Positions 38,149 through 45,913 of a DNA stretch of 58,339 nucleotides are shown here, piece after piece. Source of the DNA: a virus. The stretch covers positions 1 through 58,339 of the IMG/VR virus record IMGVR_UViG_3300032224_000787, one strand, 5' to 3'. Below the pieces are notes generated by a model. That model ran no database searches, was not told where the DNA came from, and saw only the letters and a program-made list of their open reading frames with translations. Within the stretch, counting starts at the first letter, position 1. The number at the start of each line of letters is the position of its first letter. The translations under genes and the position numbers were made by a program.

Positions 38149-38721
38149 TTATCCTACGTTAAATATATTAAAGTTCACAGATGGTGATAAAGGTCTCGTT
38201 GGATTAGTACCTGATGGTGTTGCTAAAAGCTTCATACCTGTAACTGCTGACCACCAATAAAATTTAATATATTGACCTGCATTTAAGGCAACTGTGTCTG
38301 ATAACCTACCTAAAGTTTGATCATTTTGTGCTCCAGTAGTTGTAAATGTAAATGCTGAGTTTGGAACAATTACGTCATCTACAGTATACCAAATAGTTAC
38401 ATTGTAAGGTGATGAAGCTCCACCTGTAAAACTAAGTTGAACAGCAAAATCCATATAGTAATTTCCTGAAACGCTAACATTTACTCTATTGTCAGGACCT
38501 AATGTAAATCCATTAGCATTTTGTGTAGAGTTAATTAAAACTTGATTAGCAACAGTTGCTCCGGCATTATTTTGAGTTGTAGTATCAAAGAATGTTGCTG
38601 ATCTTAAAAGTGTATCGTTGTAATTTAATTTAGATACAATATCATTTATATCCTCTACGATATACTTTTCATTGGTGCTCTGACCAAATCCTTTGAGTTG
38701 AGATCTTTGTTGGATAGACAT
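38149..38721 (-). CDS. Jelly-roll-type virion protein, 190 residues
   Basis: A short helical N-terminus (YIVEDINDIVSKLNYNDTLLRSA), then a beta-rich domain with GNYYMDFAVQLSF, VTIWYTVDD, ALNAGQYIKFYWW and a SPSVNFNIFNV end, typical of C1q/TNF-like jelly rolls in phage appendages. It may be a head or tail fibre. It has a TATCTTTG element upstream. Confidence 0.55.
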   Translation of the reverse strand: MSIQQRSQLKGFGQSTNEKYIVEDINDIVSKLNYNDTLLRSATFFDTTTQNNAGATVANQVLINSTQNANGFTLGPDNRVNVSVSGNYYMDFAVQLSFTGGASSPYNVTIWYTVDDVIVPNSAFTFTTTGAQNDQTLGRLSDTVALNAGQYIKFYWWSAVTGMKLLATPSGTNPTRPLSPSVNFNIFNVG

Positions 38722-38738
38722 AACTAATTATTTTATAG

Positions 38739-38746
38739 CAAAGATA
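38739..38746 (-). promoter_or_regulatory. -7 element (TATCTTTG)
   Basis: Minus-strand TATCTTTG, 17 bases before the start at 38721. No obvious -33 TTG. Confidence 0.35.
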
Positions 38747-38753
38747 ATTGTTT

Positions 38754-40814
38754 TTAATTCAGTATTTTTAGGATGCGACCCGTTCGCTTATCCACCTTAG
38801 CCAACTTCATGCGATAATTCGTCTCTTTGGATTGGACATATTTCGTGACTACGTGTGTTTCTTTATCCTGTGACTTGATATTCTCAGGTTCGTACCTTGC
38901 GTGCGACTGCGCATTGATATATGCGAATCCAATAGCAAAGATGGCATCATCATAATCGTACCTTGTATCCGCTGCTTGATATCTAGTTTGGCGATGGCTA
39001 GTCGAGCTCTTCAAATCCTTCTCAACAAAAGTCTTGAGCTGCTCCCAGATCCAGGGAACGTCTATATTGATGCCGTAGGCATCAATCATTTCCTCCACTT
39101 TTGCAATAATCCTTGGTGCTGTGTTTGCTTTATTGGAAATGCCGAACCATTTCCCACCATAAGTTTGAAAGTATTCTGGAAGCTGCGTGTTTGCGGTAAA
39201 CTTATTCTTGAATCCGTGTATTTCTTGGAAGTCTACGTGCATATCTCCGATGTTATTCTCTACTAGTTCTTTTACACCACCTCTTTTTTGCTGATCATAG
39301 TACAGACTTTGCAAAAGTACCTGTAGGTAAGTGTACTTAAACTTGCGGTCCCTATGAAATACTACAGAAGAAACGGAATTAGTAAGTGAATCCCATATGG
39401 CGCTACACATCATGGAGTGACCTGTCTCTGAGTTGATGGGGTCAGTCCCTTGATACCAGCGATTCTTCCATATCTCACCGTTTGGTGGATGGTGTACAAT
39501 CATTGCGGTGGTGGATACGTCTTCTCTACCTGATGTATTGATCCATCTAGCGCCTGTAATGCGATATTCTGTGATTAGGTCTGGCGTAGGCTGCGACATA
39601 TCCATGATAGGCTCAAAGTAACCATACTCGATGGGCACATCTTTGCCGTATATATCACTTAATCTTTGGTTACAGTAATGAATCGGAACGAGCGTTCTTG
39701 CTTTTCGCAGGAACATATCGTCAATTGTGATAGGATAATGCTGGTGGAACTGAACTTTGGCAACTTCTCCCTTCTTGGTTCCTTCCAATGCAAGGTATGC
39801 TTTACGTTCGTTGTTGATGTGTTCGTCTGTGACTCCTCTTCGTGCATAGGCGTTGAAGAATAATGGTATGATTCCATACTCGTAGTTTTTATCCCTCCAC
39901 TGACTGAGTGCCATCTTGAACTCTGCCTCGAATACCGAGCCCCCTTTGTCCATTTCACCTCCTGTACCCCACGCTAAGAACTGCTGCTGCATGGTCATTT
40001 TGCCAGTTTCCGGGTTGTACTTAAATAAAGCAGGTCGACCTTCACGCATCATCTCACCGAATATGTCGAATAGACCGATCTCATCGATGAATACTGCTGA
40101 TGGAGAACCCCCGTTGATTGCATCTACCTGAGGACTATCTACCTGAAAGCGAGATGCACCACCTTCGTCACGACCTTTCTTATCACCCTTCTTATCGAAT
40201 GACATCACCTGGTCTGTCCAGTTTTTTACGTCCTGAGCAATATAGTCAGGAATCTTAGTGTAGGTCCACTTTACTTTATCTCGGAAGATCTCGACCCCTT
40301 TATCTTTGGAGTGGGTAACAAACTTTATAAAGTAGGACTTATTAAGGTTTACTCTCTTCATCCCCGCAAGACACATCGTGGTGGTAAAACCAATTTGTCG
40401 GGCTTTACCAATCATCATGGAGTATCCGCAGTCGAATAAGAATAAGAGTACTTTCTGTGCATCCCACGCCTGATAGCGCAGCATACCGTTTTCGGCTTTA
40501 TCTTCTTTAATGAAACCGTATTTGTTACAGAAGTATAGTGTGTTGTCGTTACATTTCTGTATCTCTGTGGCCAGCCAGTTGTATTGATCTTCTTCGTTGT
40601 CGAAATCGGTTAACATGGTGTCATCCTGTAACCAGATCCTAGCTTGTTCGCAGTATAAATCGAAAGGCTTAAAACTTATCTTGTTCTGCCAGCCGCTGTT
40701 GATGCTATCAACCCAATCCACGAATGGCTTTGGGTAATCAAACTCAGCATGGCTAGGTTTCCAGTCGGTAGTAAGTATTGGCCTTCGAGCTACACCGTCT
40801 TTAGTTTGACGCAT
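38754..40814 (-). CDS. terL: Terminase large subunit
   Basis: 686 residues. A deviant Walker A (MIGKARQIGFTTT, about residue 137), Walker B with catalytic glutamate (AVFIDEIG, about 240), a WGTGG coupling segment near 280, and a nuclease domain opening with WYQGTDPINSETGHSMM near 455 with the metal-binding aspartates. This is the ATP-driven packaging motor and nuclease. The stop is at 38754, and the gene follows two small basic proteins. Confidence 0.9.
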   Translation of the reverse strand: MRQTKDGVARRPILTTDWKPSHAEFDYPKPFVDWVDSINSGWQNKISFKPFDLYCEQARIWLQDDTMLTDFDNEEDQYNWLATEIQKCNDNTLYFCNKYGFIKEDKAENGMLRYQAWDAQKVLLFLFDCGYSMMIGKARQIGFTTTMCLAGMKRVNLNKSYFIKFVTHSKDKGVEIFRDKVKWTYTKIPDYIAQDVKNWTDQVMSFDKKGDKKGRDEGGASRFQVDSPQVDAINGGSPSAVFIDEIGLFDIFGEMMREGRPALFKYNPETGKMTMQQQFLAWGTGGEMDKGGSVFEAEFKMALSQWRDKNYEYGIIPLFFNAYARRGVTDEHINNERKAYLALEGTKKGEVAKVQFHQHYPITIDDMFLRKARTLVPIHYCNQRLSDIYGKDVPIEYGYFEPIMDMSQPTPDLITEYRITGARWINTSGREDVSTTAMIVHHPPNGEIWKNRWYQGTDPINSETGHSMMCSAIWDSLTNSVSSVVFHRDRKFKYTYLQVLLQSLYYDQQKRGGVKELVENNIGDMHVDFQEIHGFKNKFTANTQLPEYFQTYGGKWFGISNKANTAPRIIAKVEEMIDAYGINIDVPWIWEQLKTFVEKDLKSSTSHRQTRYQAADTRYDYDDAIFAIGFAYINAQSHARYEPENIKSQDKETHVVTKYVQSKETNYRMKLAKVDKRTGRILKILN

Positions 40815-40828
40815 ATAGCAGTTTTAAA

Positions 40829-41140
40829 TTATACTCGTCTCTTAGTTTTTCCCATAGTAGGCTGACCAGCTAGAGGAGCAGCTGTTCTTTTCTCTGCGGA
40901 AACAGAAACAGATGTTGGCTTTAATGTAGCCATTGGACTCATAGGAGTTCTTTTTGGTGTATAAACCTCTTTGAGTTTGCTTTGCATTTTAGGATAACCA
41001 GCTGTTTTTCCTAATTCTTTACCAACTTTATTACCATAACTTCCTTTAGGTGGAACAGGGTTGTTGTTTTTGCTTTTAGGATCACCAGGTCCACTTGCTG
41101 CACGATTCGCAGCTGCTTGAATTTTAGATTTTAAGTTCAT
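40829..41140 (-). CDS. Basic low-complexity protein with MNLKSKIQAAANRA head, copy B
   Basis: 103 residues, basic, proline-, lysine- and serine-rich, probably unfolded. Its first 14 residues are identical to those of the next gene upstream, after which the two diverge. This suggests a common N-terminal handle, such as a binding or packaging peptide. The location just before the terminase fits a small virion or packaging-associated protein. Confidence 0.6.
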   Translation of the reverse strand: MNLKSKIQAAANRAASGPGDPKSKNNNPVPPKGSYGNKVGKELGKTAGYPKMQSKLKEVYTPKRTPMSPMATLKPTSVSVSAEKRTAAPLAGQPTMGKTKRRV

Positions 41141-41158
41141 GATTATTTAATTTAAATA

Positions 41159-41512
41159 TTATCCTTTTTTTATTTTGTTTAATGTAGAAGGAACTTGATT
41201 TCTGCCTATTGTTGATGTTTTTGATTCAGTTTTTACAGGACCAGTTGTTTTATCTCCATATCCATACTCTGTTTTTACATTAAAAGATTTTTTACCGGCA
41301 GAATATCCAGTTGTATCCATTGATGTTTTTTTATATGAATAAGGTTCAAAAACTCCTCCATTGGTTGTTCTAGTCGATTCAAATCTTGATTCTGTTCCTT
41401 TTCTTGATGAAACATTTACTTTTTTTGATCCTGCTGAATTTGAATTTTTTGGCTTTACAGGATCAATATTTGCTCGATTTGCCGCCGCCTGAATTTTAGA
41501 TTTTAGATTCAT
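41159..41512 (-). CDS. Basic low-complexity protein with MNLKSKIQAAANRA head, copy A
   Basis: 117 residues; the same 14-residue head as its neighbour, then a serine-, lysine- and threonine-rich chain with tyrosine-glycine segments. Start overlaps the upstream stop by one base (TAATG). Function unknown. Confidence 0.6.
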   Translation of the reverse strand: MNLKSKIQAAANRANIDPVKPKNSNSAGSKKVNVSSRKGTESRFESTRTTNGGVFEPYSYKKTSMDTTGYSAGKKSFNVKTEYGYGDKTTGPVKTESKTSTIGRNQVPSTLNKIKKG

Positions 41513-41673
41513 TACTTACGTTTTTTAAATTTAGACATCATTTTTTCTTTCGCCTCAGTCTTTTTTGACTCACGTTTTTCGTGTTTAACCATAGACTTTT
41601 TGGATGGATACTTTTCTTCTGCCATAGATCCTTCGTATTCCATCAATGCTTTTTTAATTGCTCTTCCTTTCAT
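41512..41673 (-). CDS. Highly basic small protein, 53 residues
   Basis: Reads from the ATG at 41673 to TAA ending at 41512, sharing one base with each neighbour. About a third of the residues are lysine or arginine (KKSMVKHEKRESKKTEAKEK). Likely nucleic-acid associated; no family recognised. Confidence 0.6.
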   Translation of the reverse strand: MKGRAIKKALMEYEGSMAEEKYPSKKSMVKHEKRESKKTEAKEKMMSKFKKRK

Positions 41674-41852
41674 TAGTCGCAGTATTTTTTATCTTTAGTA
41701 TTCTTGTACATCAGTTTAAATGAATGTTTGCATCCACAAGACATATCATCATTAAGGCTATTGGGCGATGCCGGACGGCCTTCTACACGACCTTTGTCAG
41801 TATAGCTTCCATTCATTTTAGGGTTTGAAGCCCAGTACTTATCTCCTTTCAT
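41673..41852 (-). CDS. Small protein with a CGC motif, 59 residues
   Basis: The start at 41852 (MKGDKYWASNPKMNGSYTDKG) is chosen because a longer opening runs through the promoter and terminator. Polar and probably disordered, with CGCKHSF and a terminal CD. Function unknown. First gene of the operon leading to the terminase. Confidence 0.6.
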   Translation of the reverse strand: MKGDKYWASNPKMNGSYTDKGRVEGRPASPNSLNDDMSCGCKHSFKLMYKNTKDKKYCD

Positions 41853-41868
41853 ATCAATGTATTTGTCA

Positions 41869-41876
41869 CAAATATA
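41869..41876 (-). promoter_or_regulatory. -7 element (TATATTTG)
   Basis: Minus-strand exact TATATTTG, 16 bases before the ATG at 41852 and just after a terminator; weak -33. Confidence 0.45.
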
Positions 41877-41890
41877 CAAATAATTAGTAC

Positions 41891-41920
41891 AAAAAATAAG
41901 GGGGCTATTACACCCCCTCA
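41891..41920 (-). terminator. Rho-independent terminator after the metallophosphoesterase operon
   Basis: Minus strand: AGGGGG/CCCCCT stem with a short loop, followed by TTATTTTTT. It separates the HNH/RepL/phosphoesterase operon from the terminase operon. Confidence 0.75.
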
Positions 41921-41970
41921 GATCAAAACAACAGATAAACAAACAAAAAACAATAGTTCAAATATAATAA

Positions 41971-42855
41971 TTATAATGGAAACTTAATACTATCGATTAA
42001 TTTTTCTGCTCGATCAGTATTATTTTTTTTATCAATAATTCTTTTGGTGTCTATGATGAGTATTCTGCTACCCACAGGTTTAACAGGTGCGCCACGCTCA
42101 ACGTGCCAGCCTTTTGATCCATCACCGAACTCCTCTTTGTAGGTTCCGGTGATCATCATGTGGATCTGCTTTTGTTTGCTAAACCATCCGCACGCAGGGT
42201 TGTGGTCAATGGTATCTCTAGCAACATTGGTACATTTGTTCTCGTGGATATGTCCCATCGCAAACACCTCAAAGTCCTCATACATTTCTAGGGCACGAGT
42301 GAGGTTTATCTCACCACGCGTAACAATTCCACCGCCTCCACTTCCATGGAAATATCGCACCTTGGTAGATACTCTATGTCCAGGTCTAATGGTTTGATTT
42401 ACTACAATCCATCCACCGTAACCTCCGGTCTGAACGTTAGTGTGGTTTTTGTAATTAAGTAGGTCAACAAAGCGCTGAAGTACATCTGTCTCATGGCGTT
42501 TAAGTATTGCGGTTTCGTGGTTACCATATCCTACAACGGTAATTAGGTGTGAGTATGGGCTAAAGAAATCTACAGCCGTTTCTATGATAGAATCTAGGTA
42601 GCGAATATTGTTATGCTCAGGACGGATATCAGATTTAGTACCCCTTGGGTCCCATTTCCCCTGCATGAGGCAGAAGGTATCTCCGTTGAACATCATCGGA
42701 ATAGATTCTCTAAGGCAATAATCTAAATCTCTCTTGAGTAGTTTCCAGTCGCACTTAGGGTTGTCCCAGTGGATATCGCTGAACATAGCGAGTTTAACTT
42801 TAGTTCCATCCATCTTTAGTTCATGGATGTTTTTTGAGTGTCTAATTAATTCCAT
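41971..42855 (-). CDS. Calcineurin-like metallophosphoesterase
   Basis: 294 residues with all core motifs: FSDIHWDN (D-x-H, about residue 27), MFNGDTF (G-D), GYGNHET (G-N-H-E/D), FHGSGGG and AMGHIHEN (G-H-x-H). The fold hydrolyses phosphodiesters or phosphomonoesters with two metals; Mre11/SbcD nucleases and many phage phosphatases share it. It directly abuts the RepL-like gene, so a role in replication or repair is possible, but the substrate cannot be told. Confidence 0.85.
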   Translation of the reverse strand: MELIRHSKNIHELKMDGTKVKLAMFSDIHWDNPKCDWKLLKRDLDYCLRESIPMMFNGDTFCLMQGKWDPRGTKSDIRPEHNNIRYLDSIIETAVDFFSPYSHLITVVGYGNHETAILKRHETDVLQRFVDLLNYKNHTNVQTGGYGGWIVVNQTIRPGHRVSTKVRYFHGSGGGGIVTRGEINLTRALEMYEDFEVFAMGHIHENKCTNVARDTIDHNPACGWFSKQKQIHMMITGTYKEEFGDGSKGWHVERGAPVKPVGSRILIIDTKRIIDKKNNTDRAEKLIDSIKFPL

Positions 42856-43395
42856 TTATTCGTTATTTGAGTACTGCTCCTCTAGATCCTCATTTCGTTG
42901 AGGCATACGATCAAATTCTTTTACGCAGTAGAAGAGCTTCTTAATTGTTCCTTTGTAAAAGTATATAGGGTTGACCATGTAGGTTCGGCGATTTTTTTCG
43001 ATTGTAAATCTAATAATATCTTTGGCACAAAGTTCTTTGATGCTACTCATCACAAACTTCATATTCATATCCGTTAACTGTTGGATATCACGCAAACTGT
43101 AATTTTTCAAAGTATTACCGTATCCCATCTGTTGGGTCATAAAGCGCAACATACGATTAGCCGAAGGCTTAACTTGATTCATAATGGTAAGTGACTCAGT
43201 AAAGGTAATCATGTACCTCATCTTTTTCCTACGCAATAAGTTCGCAATGACATCGTCAGCCTGCGCATTATACCCCTCGGCAATAGGAACGAACTCTCCT
43301 CTCTGATTCTTGTAGTACAGATCCAGGCCCTTTACTTTTTGATTGATCACCCTGTCGGCCTCCAGCAGGATTAAGTCGAATACTATGTTGTTCAT
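42856..43395 (-). CDS. RepL-like winged-helix replication protein
   Basis: 179 residues. The central region has a winged-helix pattern (YSLRDIQQLTDMNMKFVMSS recognition part, then KELCAKDIIRFTI) and ends with YMVNPIYFYKGTIKKLF, which strongly resembles the 'yminP-yf-kG' end of RepL-family plasmid replication initiators. Likely binds DNA at the origin or regulates the early region. First residues overlap the HNH gene by four bases. Confidence 0.55.
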   Translation of the reverse strand: MNNIVFDLILLEADRVINQKVKGLDLYYKNQRGEFVPIAEGYNAQADDVIANLLRRKKMRYMITFTESLTIMNQVKPSANRMLRFMTQQMGYGNTLKNYSLRDIQQLTDMNMKFVMSSIKELCAKDIIRFTIEKNRRTYMVNPIYFYKGTIKKLFYCVKEFDRMPQRNEDLEEQYSNNE

Positions 43396-43712
43396 TTCTT
43401 AGATTGTAAATTACGATTCACAATAAGTGAATCCACATTAAGTTTAATTTTCTTTAGGTGTGATATCGTCTGCTTATGTCGGGTATGCTCATAGAATATC
43501 AATCCATTTAGAGCCCTCCCGAATTCAATAACACTCATATCTCCTTTCATCTTATTACAATCTCCACAGGCAGGTACTTTATTTGCATTACTCAACTTAC
43601 CCCCTCTGCTCTTAGGTACTAAGTGATCTAATGTAAAACTATATTCATCAAGAGAAACTTTGCAGTATGCGCAAACATCAAGGTTTACACCGTTTTTACT
43701 ATACCCCCTCAT
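43392..43712 (-). CDS. Small HNH endonuclease
   Basis: 106 residues: CAYC zinc pair, FTLDHLVPKSRGGKLSNANKVPAC core (D-H, then N), then CGDCNKMKGD. This is the complete HNH fold with a four-cysteine zinc site. Such small HNH proteins often assist DNA packaging near terminases, or act as mobile nickases. Overlaps both neighbours. Confidence 0.85.
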   Translation of the reverse strand: MRGYSKNGVNLDVCAYCKVSLDEYSFTLDHLVPKSRGGKLSNANKVPACGDCNKMKGDMSVIEFGRALNGLIFYEHTRHKQTISHLKKIKLNVDSLIVNRNLQSKK

Positions 43713-44232
43713 TTAAAGATTCTTTTAGTTTTTGATTATATGCGTATGCTGCTTTTGTTTCGCAATTAAACCTTCCCATTCTATGTTTTTTCCCATTGAT
43801 TGATATTGATGCAACCCATTTACCTCGAGCCTTGTCAAATGTAACACCAATATAATTGCTGTATTTATTATTTCGGATGGATTTTATTGAGTTGACTCTT
43901 TGAGATGTTACCTGTAGATTAGACAAGTTGTTATTTAATTTGTCTCCATCAATATGATCTATCACTTGTTTCATGCCGCATCGTTCATAGCCAAGAAAGG
44001 TCATAGCTACCAAAGTGTGAATTCTGTACAAGGTATTCTTACCCGTCCATAAGTTAACAGAATAGTATCCCTTATTATTTAATGAAGGTTTTAATATATA
44101 TTCTTCTTTTGGATAAGGTGTATTTTTATTCCAACATAATCTATTCAGACTTTTAACCCTGCCTAAATTACTTACCTGGTATCTAAATTCAAAGCCAGGT
44201 ATATCTCTCCAAATTTCATTGACTGCTTTCAT
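43699..44232 (-). CDS. NUMOD4-HNH-AP2-type homing endonuclease
   Basis: 177 residues. NUMOD4 opening (EIWRDIPGFEFRYQVSNLGRVKSL), HNH core (RIHTLVAMTFLG, then VIDHIDGDKLNNNLSNLQ), then an AP2-like DNA-binding end (SNYIGVTFDKARGKWVASI, KKHRMGRF). This architecture is that of free-standing homing endonucleases. Start lies only five bases after a perfect TATATTTG element, so the mRNA may be nearly leaderless. First gene of the leftward arm. Confidence 0.85.
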   Translation of the reverse strand: MKAVNEIWRDIPGFEFRYQVSNLGRVKSLNRLCWNKNTPYPKEEYILKPSLNNKGYYSVNLWTGKNTLYRIHTLVAMTFLGYERCGMKQVIDHIDGDKLNNNLSNLQVTSQRVNSIKSIRNNKYSNYIGVTFDKARGKWVASISINGKKHRMGRFNCETKAAYAYNQKLKESLNEGV

Positions 44233-44236
44233 GTTG

Positions 44237-44266
44237 CAAATATATAAATTATATTTAAGAAAACAA
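44237..44266 (-). promoter_or_regulatory. Promoter of the leftward arm (TTG-N19-TATATTTG)
   Basis: Minus strand: TTG at 44266-44264, 19 bases, TATATTTG at 44244-44237. Both Bacteroidota elements with correct spacing; the ATG follows after four bases. Confidence 0.7.
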
Positions 44267-45006
44267 GCACTTTGTAGGCACTTCTGTCAGAACAACTTGT
44301 GTATACTTTTTCACATACTAACTTGTTACTAATCAACAACTTACAAATAGTCTCTATATACTGTTTATCTCTACATGATCCTAACAGAATATCATTGATG
44401 CCCATAAATAAGTAATTAGGTGTACGCAGTACTCCTGATTGATTATTGCCGGGATAGTATCAGCCTGTATACTAATCATTTATTTCTATACACACGTCTG
44501 GTACTTGGATAGTACTACTACCCCTCCCCTTTTATATCGGAACTTTTATACAATTTAGTTATATACCTTGTGTCTCCTGGAAAAGTTTCTGTATTTTTTG
44601 AGGTTGACTCAGAATAGTTTCTGTATTTTTTGAGGACTTATACGCCTTAACCCATCCCCTCCCGTTCTCCACCGAAAACTCGCTTGCCAAAGTGCCTCAT
44701 TCTCAGCAACTTAACTATCTTTTATTCAACCTTTAGTTCACGTTCTTTGCCTCATTCGTGGTTTGTTATGTATATACGTATTTATGTGGCGGATATAGAC
44801 ATACATCTAACCTATTTTTACTACTTAATTACGCTAAAAATAGCTACATTTTGTTCCGTTTGTTTGGGTCTTATTCGTTCTAAAAATACCCTTTTTTGTA
44901 CTAAATTCATGTTTTTTATCAATTTGTAAATAACTGATTTTCAGTTAGTTATAATTTCAAGATTACATTTTTTATAATTTTTTATTGAAATTCAAAATTT
45001 AGTTTA
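44245..45006. other. Gene-free divergence region between the two arms
   Basis: About 760 bases between the divergent promoters. It is AT-rich and holds a pair of 20-base direct repeats (44584-44603 and 44616-44635). An 81-codon plus-strand frame inside (44684-44929) has no leader or family and looks random. This is the likeliest place for an origin or control region. Confidence 0.5.
44584..44635. repeat. Two 20-base direct repeats, 32-base period
   Basis: AGTTTCTGTATTTTTTGAGG occurs at 44584-44603 and again, identical, at 44616-44635, three helical turns apart. May be initiator or regulator binding sites. Confidence 0.8.
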
Positions 45007-45014
45007 TATATTTG
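44985..45014 (+). promoter_or_regulatory. Promoter of the rightward arm (TTG-N19-TATATTTG)
   Basis: TTG at 44985-44987, 19 bases, TATATTTG at 45007-45014, matching the divergent leftward promoter in sequence and spacing. An ATG follows two bases later. Confidence 0.7.
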
Positions 45015-45016
45015 GA

Positions 45017-45172
45017 ATGTCATTGAACGACAGCCAACGGGCTTCACATAGTTGCAATGACGGAACGATACGCAGCAATGCACAACGGGCGCAATGCTCG
45101 GCAAAGCTGCAAAGGTTTACGCAATGTTTACCGATACCTTTTATAGGGCGTTTCAAGTTCTTTGAAATATAG
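45017..45172 (+). CDS. Doubtful 51-residue reading frame after the rightward promoter
   Basis: Opens at the ATG two bases after the TATATTTG element and runs 51 codons with three cysteines and many R, Q and S residues. Composition is unlike the neighbouring proteins. The DNA is locally G+C-rich and contains four GCAATG copies, so it may instead be a structured leader RNA or binding-site array. Low confidence. Confidence 0.3.
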   Translation: MSLNDSQRASHSCNDGTIRSNAQRAQCSAKLQRFTQCLPIPFIGRFKFFEI

Positions 45173-45351
45173 TTTAGTAGTTGTTTGCAGCCGTCCGCAA
45201 GGGGAAAAGCAAGCACGCAAAGTTGGACGACCAACAAAACATGGCACATATAAGAGTGCAGCGGGCTAATTTAAGGGATTTACTTTAGCCGTATACATGG
45301 GATTCAAAATGAGATATGTATATAGAAATACTACAAACGAGCTTTAAAAAA
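45173..45351 (+). other. Leader region with small hairpins, before the first ribozyme
   Basis: No convincing gene. Hairpins GTTGG-ACGA-CCAAC (about 45221-45234) and GGCTAA...TTAGCC (about 45264-45289) can be drawn. It would be the 5' part removed by cleavage at 45414. Confidence 0.4.
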
Positions 45352-45420
45352 GGTTAACTGATGAGCTTTTATTAAGCGAAACGTGAGCAAGTTGAAATAA
45401 TTACTTGCTGCGTCTTAACC
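45352..45420 (+). ncRNA. Hammerhead ribozyme 1 (type I)
   Basis: All core parts are in place: stem I GGTTAA (45352-45357) with TTAACC (45415-45420), CTGATGA (45358-45364), stem II GCTT/AAGC with loop TTATT (45365-45377), GAA plus A (45378-45381), stem III ACG/CGT then AGCAAGT/ACTTGCT with a ten-base loop, and the cleavage triplet GTC ending at 45414. Self-cleavage should occur after 45414, leaving a 23-base leader before the histone-like gene at 45438. Stem I is open, hence type I. Confidence 0.93.
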
Positions 45421-45437
45421 ACTTAAATTTTTTTATC

Positions 45438-45824
45438 ATGAATGCAACTACAAAAAACACAGCAACAAAGAAAGCCGCAACAACTACAAAAGTAGTAAGC
45501 GCACCTAAAGCAGCAGCAAAGAAAGCAGCAGCAGCGCCAAAAGTTACTTATCTTGCAGAAGGTGTAACGGGCAAAAAAATGATGCAGTCAATTTATGCTG
45601 CAAACAATGCGCACAAAAAAGATATGGGCAGCTTTAGCCAATGTTTGAAACGTTCTTTAGAATTCGGAAGCGCTGAATTTACCAAAACTATCAAAGGCTT
45701 TGACGTCAAAGATTGCACACCGAAAAACTTAATCCCACTACGTAACGCAAAGCGTGGTGTTGATGCATCATTCAGTGTATACGAAGTATTGATGCTCATC
45801 AAGAAATTCTACCAAACAAAGTAA
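45438..45824 (+). CDS. Histone H1-like lysine/alanine-rich protein
   Basis: 128 residues from the ATG at 45438; an upstream ATG at 45405 lies inside the ribozyme and is rejected. Residues 1-36 form a K/A/T/P-rich tail (KKAATTTKVV, APKAAAKKAAAAPK) like histone H1 tails and bacterial H1-like proteins. Residues 37-128 form a folded, basic domain with two cysteines and no family I recognise. DNA compaction or binding is likely. The gene is bracketed by two hammerheads: cleavage would release a 477-base RNA carrying only this gene. The second ribozyme begins at the base after the stop codon. Confidence 0.75.
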   Translation: MNATTKNTATKKAATTTKVVSAPKAAAKKAAAAPKVTYLAEGVTGKKMMQSIYAANNAHKKDMGSFSQCLKRSLEFGSAEFTKTIKGFDVKDCTPKNLIPLRNAKRGVDASFSVYEVLMLIKKFYQTK

Positions 45825-45897
45825 GGTTAACTGATGAGTCCTAAATGGACGAAACGCGAAGGGGTGTACTATGTATGCCCCTTTTTGCGTCTTAACC
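45825..45897 (+). ncRNA. Hammerhead ribozyme 2 (type I)
   Basis: Stem I GGTTAA (45825-45830) with TTAACC (45892-45897), identical to ribozyme 1; CTGATGA (45831-45837); stem II GTCC/GGAC with loop TAAAT (45838-45850); GAA (45851-45853); stem III ACGC/GCGT continuing as AAGGGG/CCCCTT; cleavage triplet GTC ending at 45891. Stems II and III differ in sequence from ribozyme 1 but keep pairing, strong evidence for selection on the RNA. Cleavage leaves a 22-base leader for the next gene at 45914. Confidence 0.93.
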
Positions 45898-45913
45898 AAT
45901 TAATTATCTACCA

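Noticed and set aside
44684-44929. 81-codon frame in the divergence region
   Set aside because: No leader, random T-rich composition, no family resemblance, and it lies in the likely control region.
45004-45249. 81-codon minus-strand frame over the rightward leader
   Set aside because: Runs against the promoter and overlaps the repeat island; composition explained by the G+C-rich DNA.
45405-45437. Upstream start (45405) for the histone-like gene
   Set aside because: It would place 11 codons inside the ribozyme and across its cleavage site; the ATG at 45438 follows the cleavage leader.
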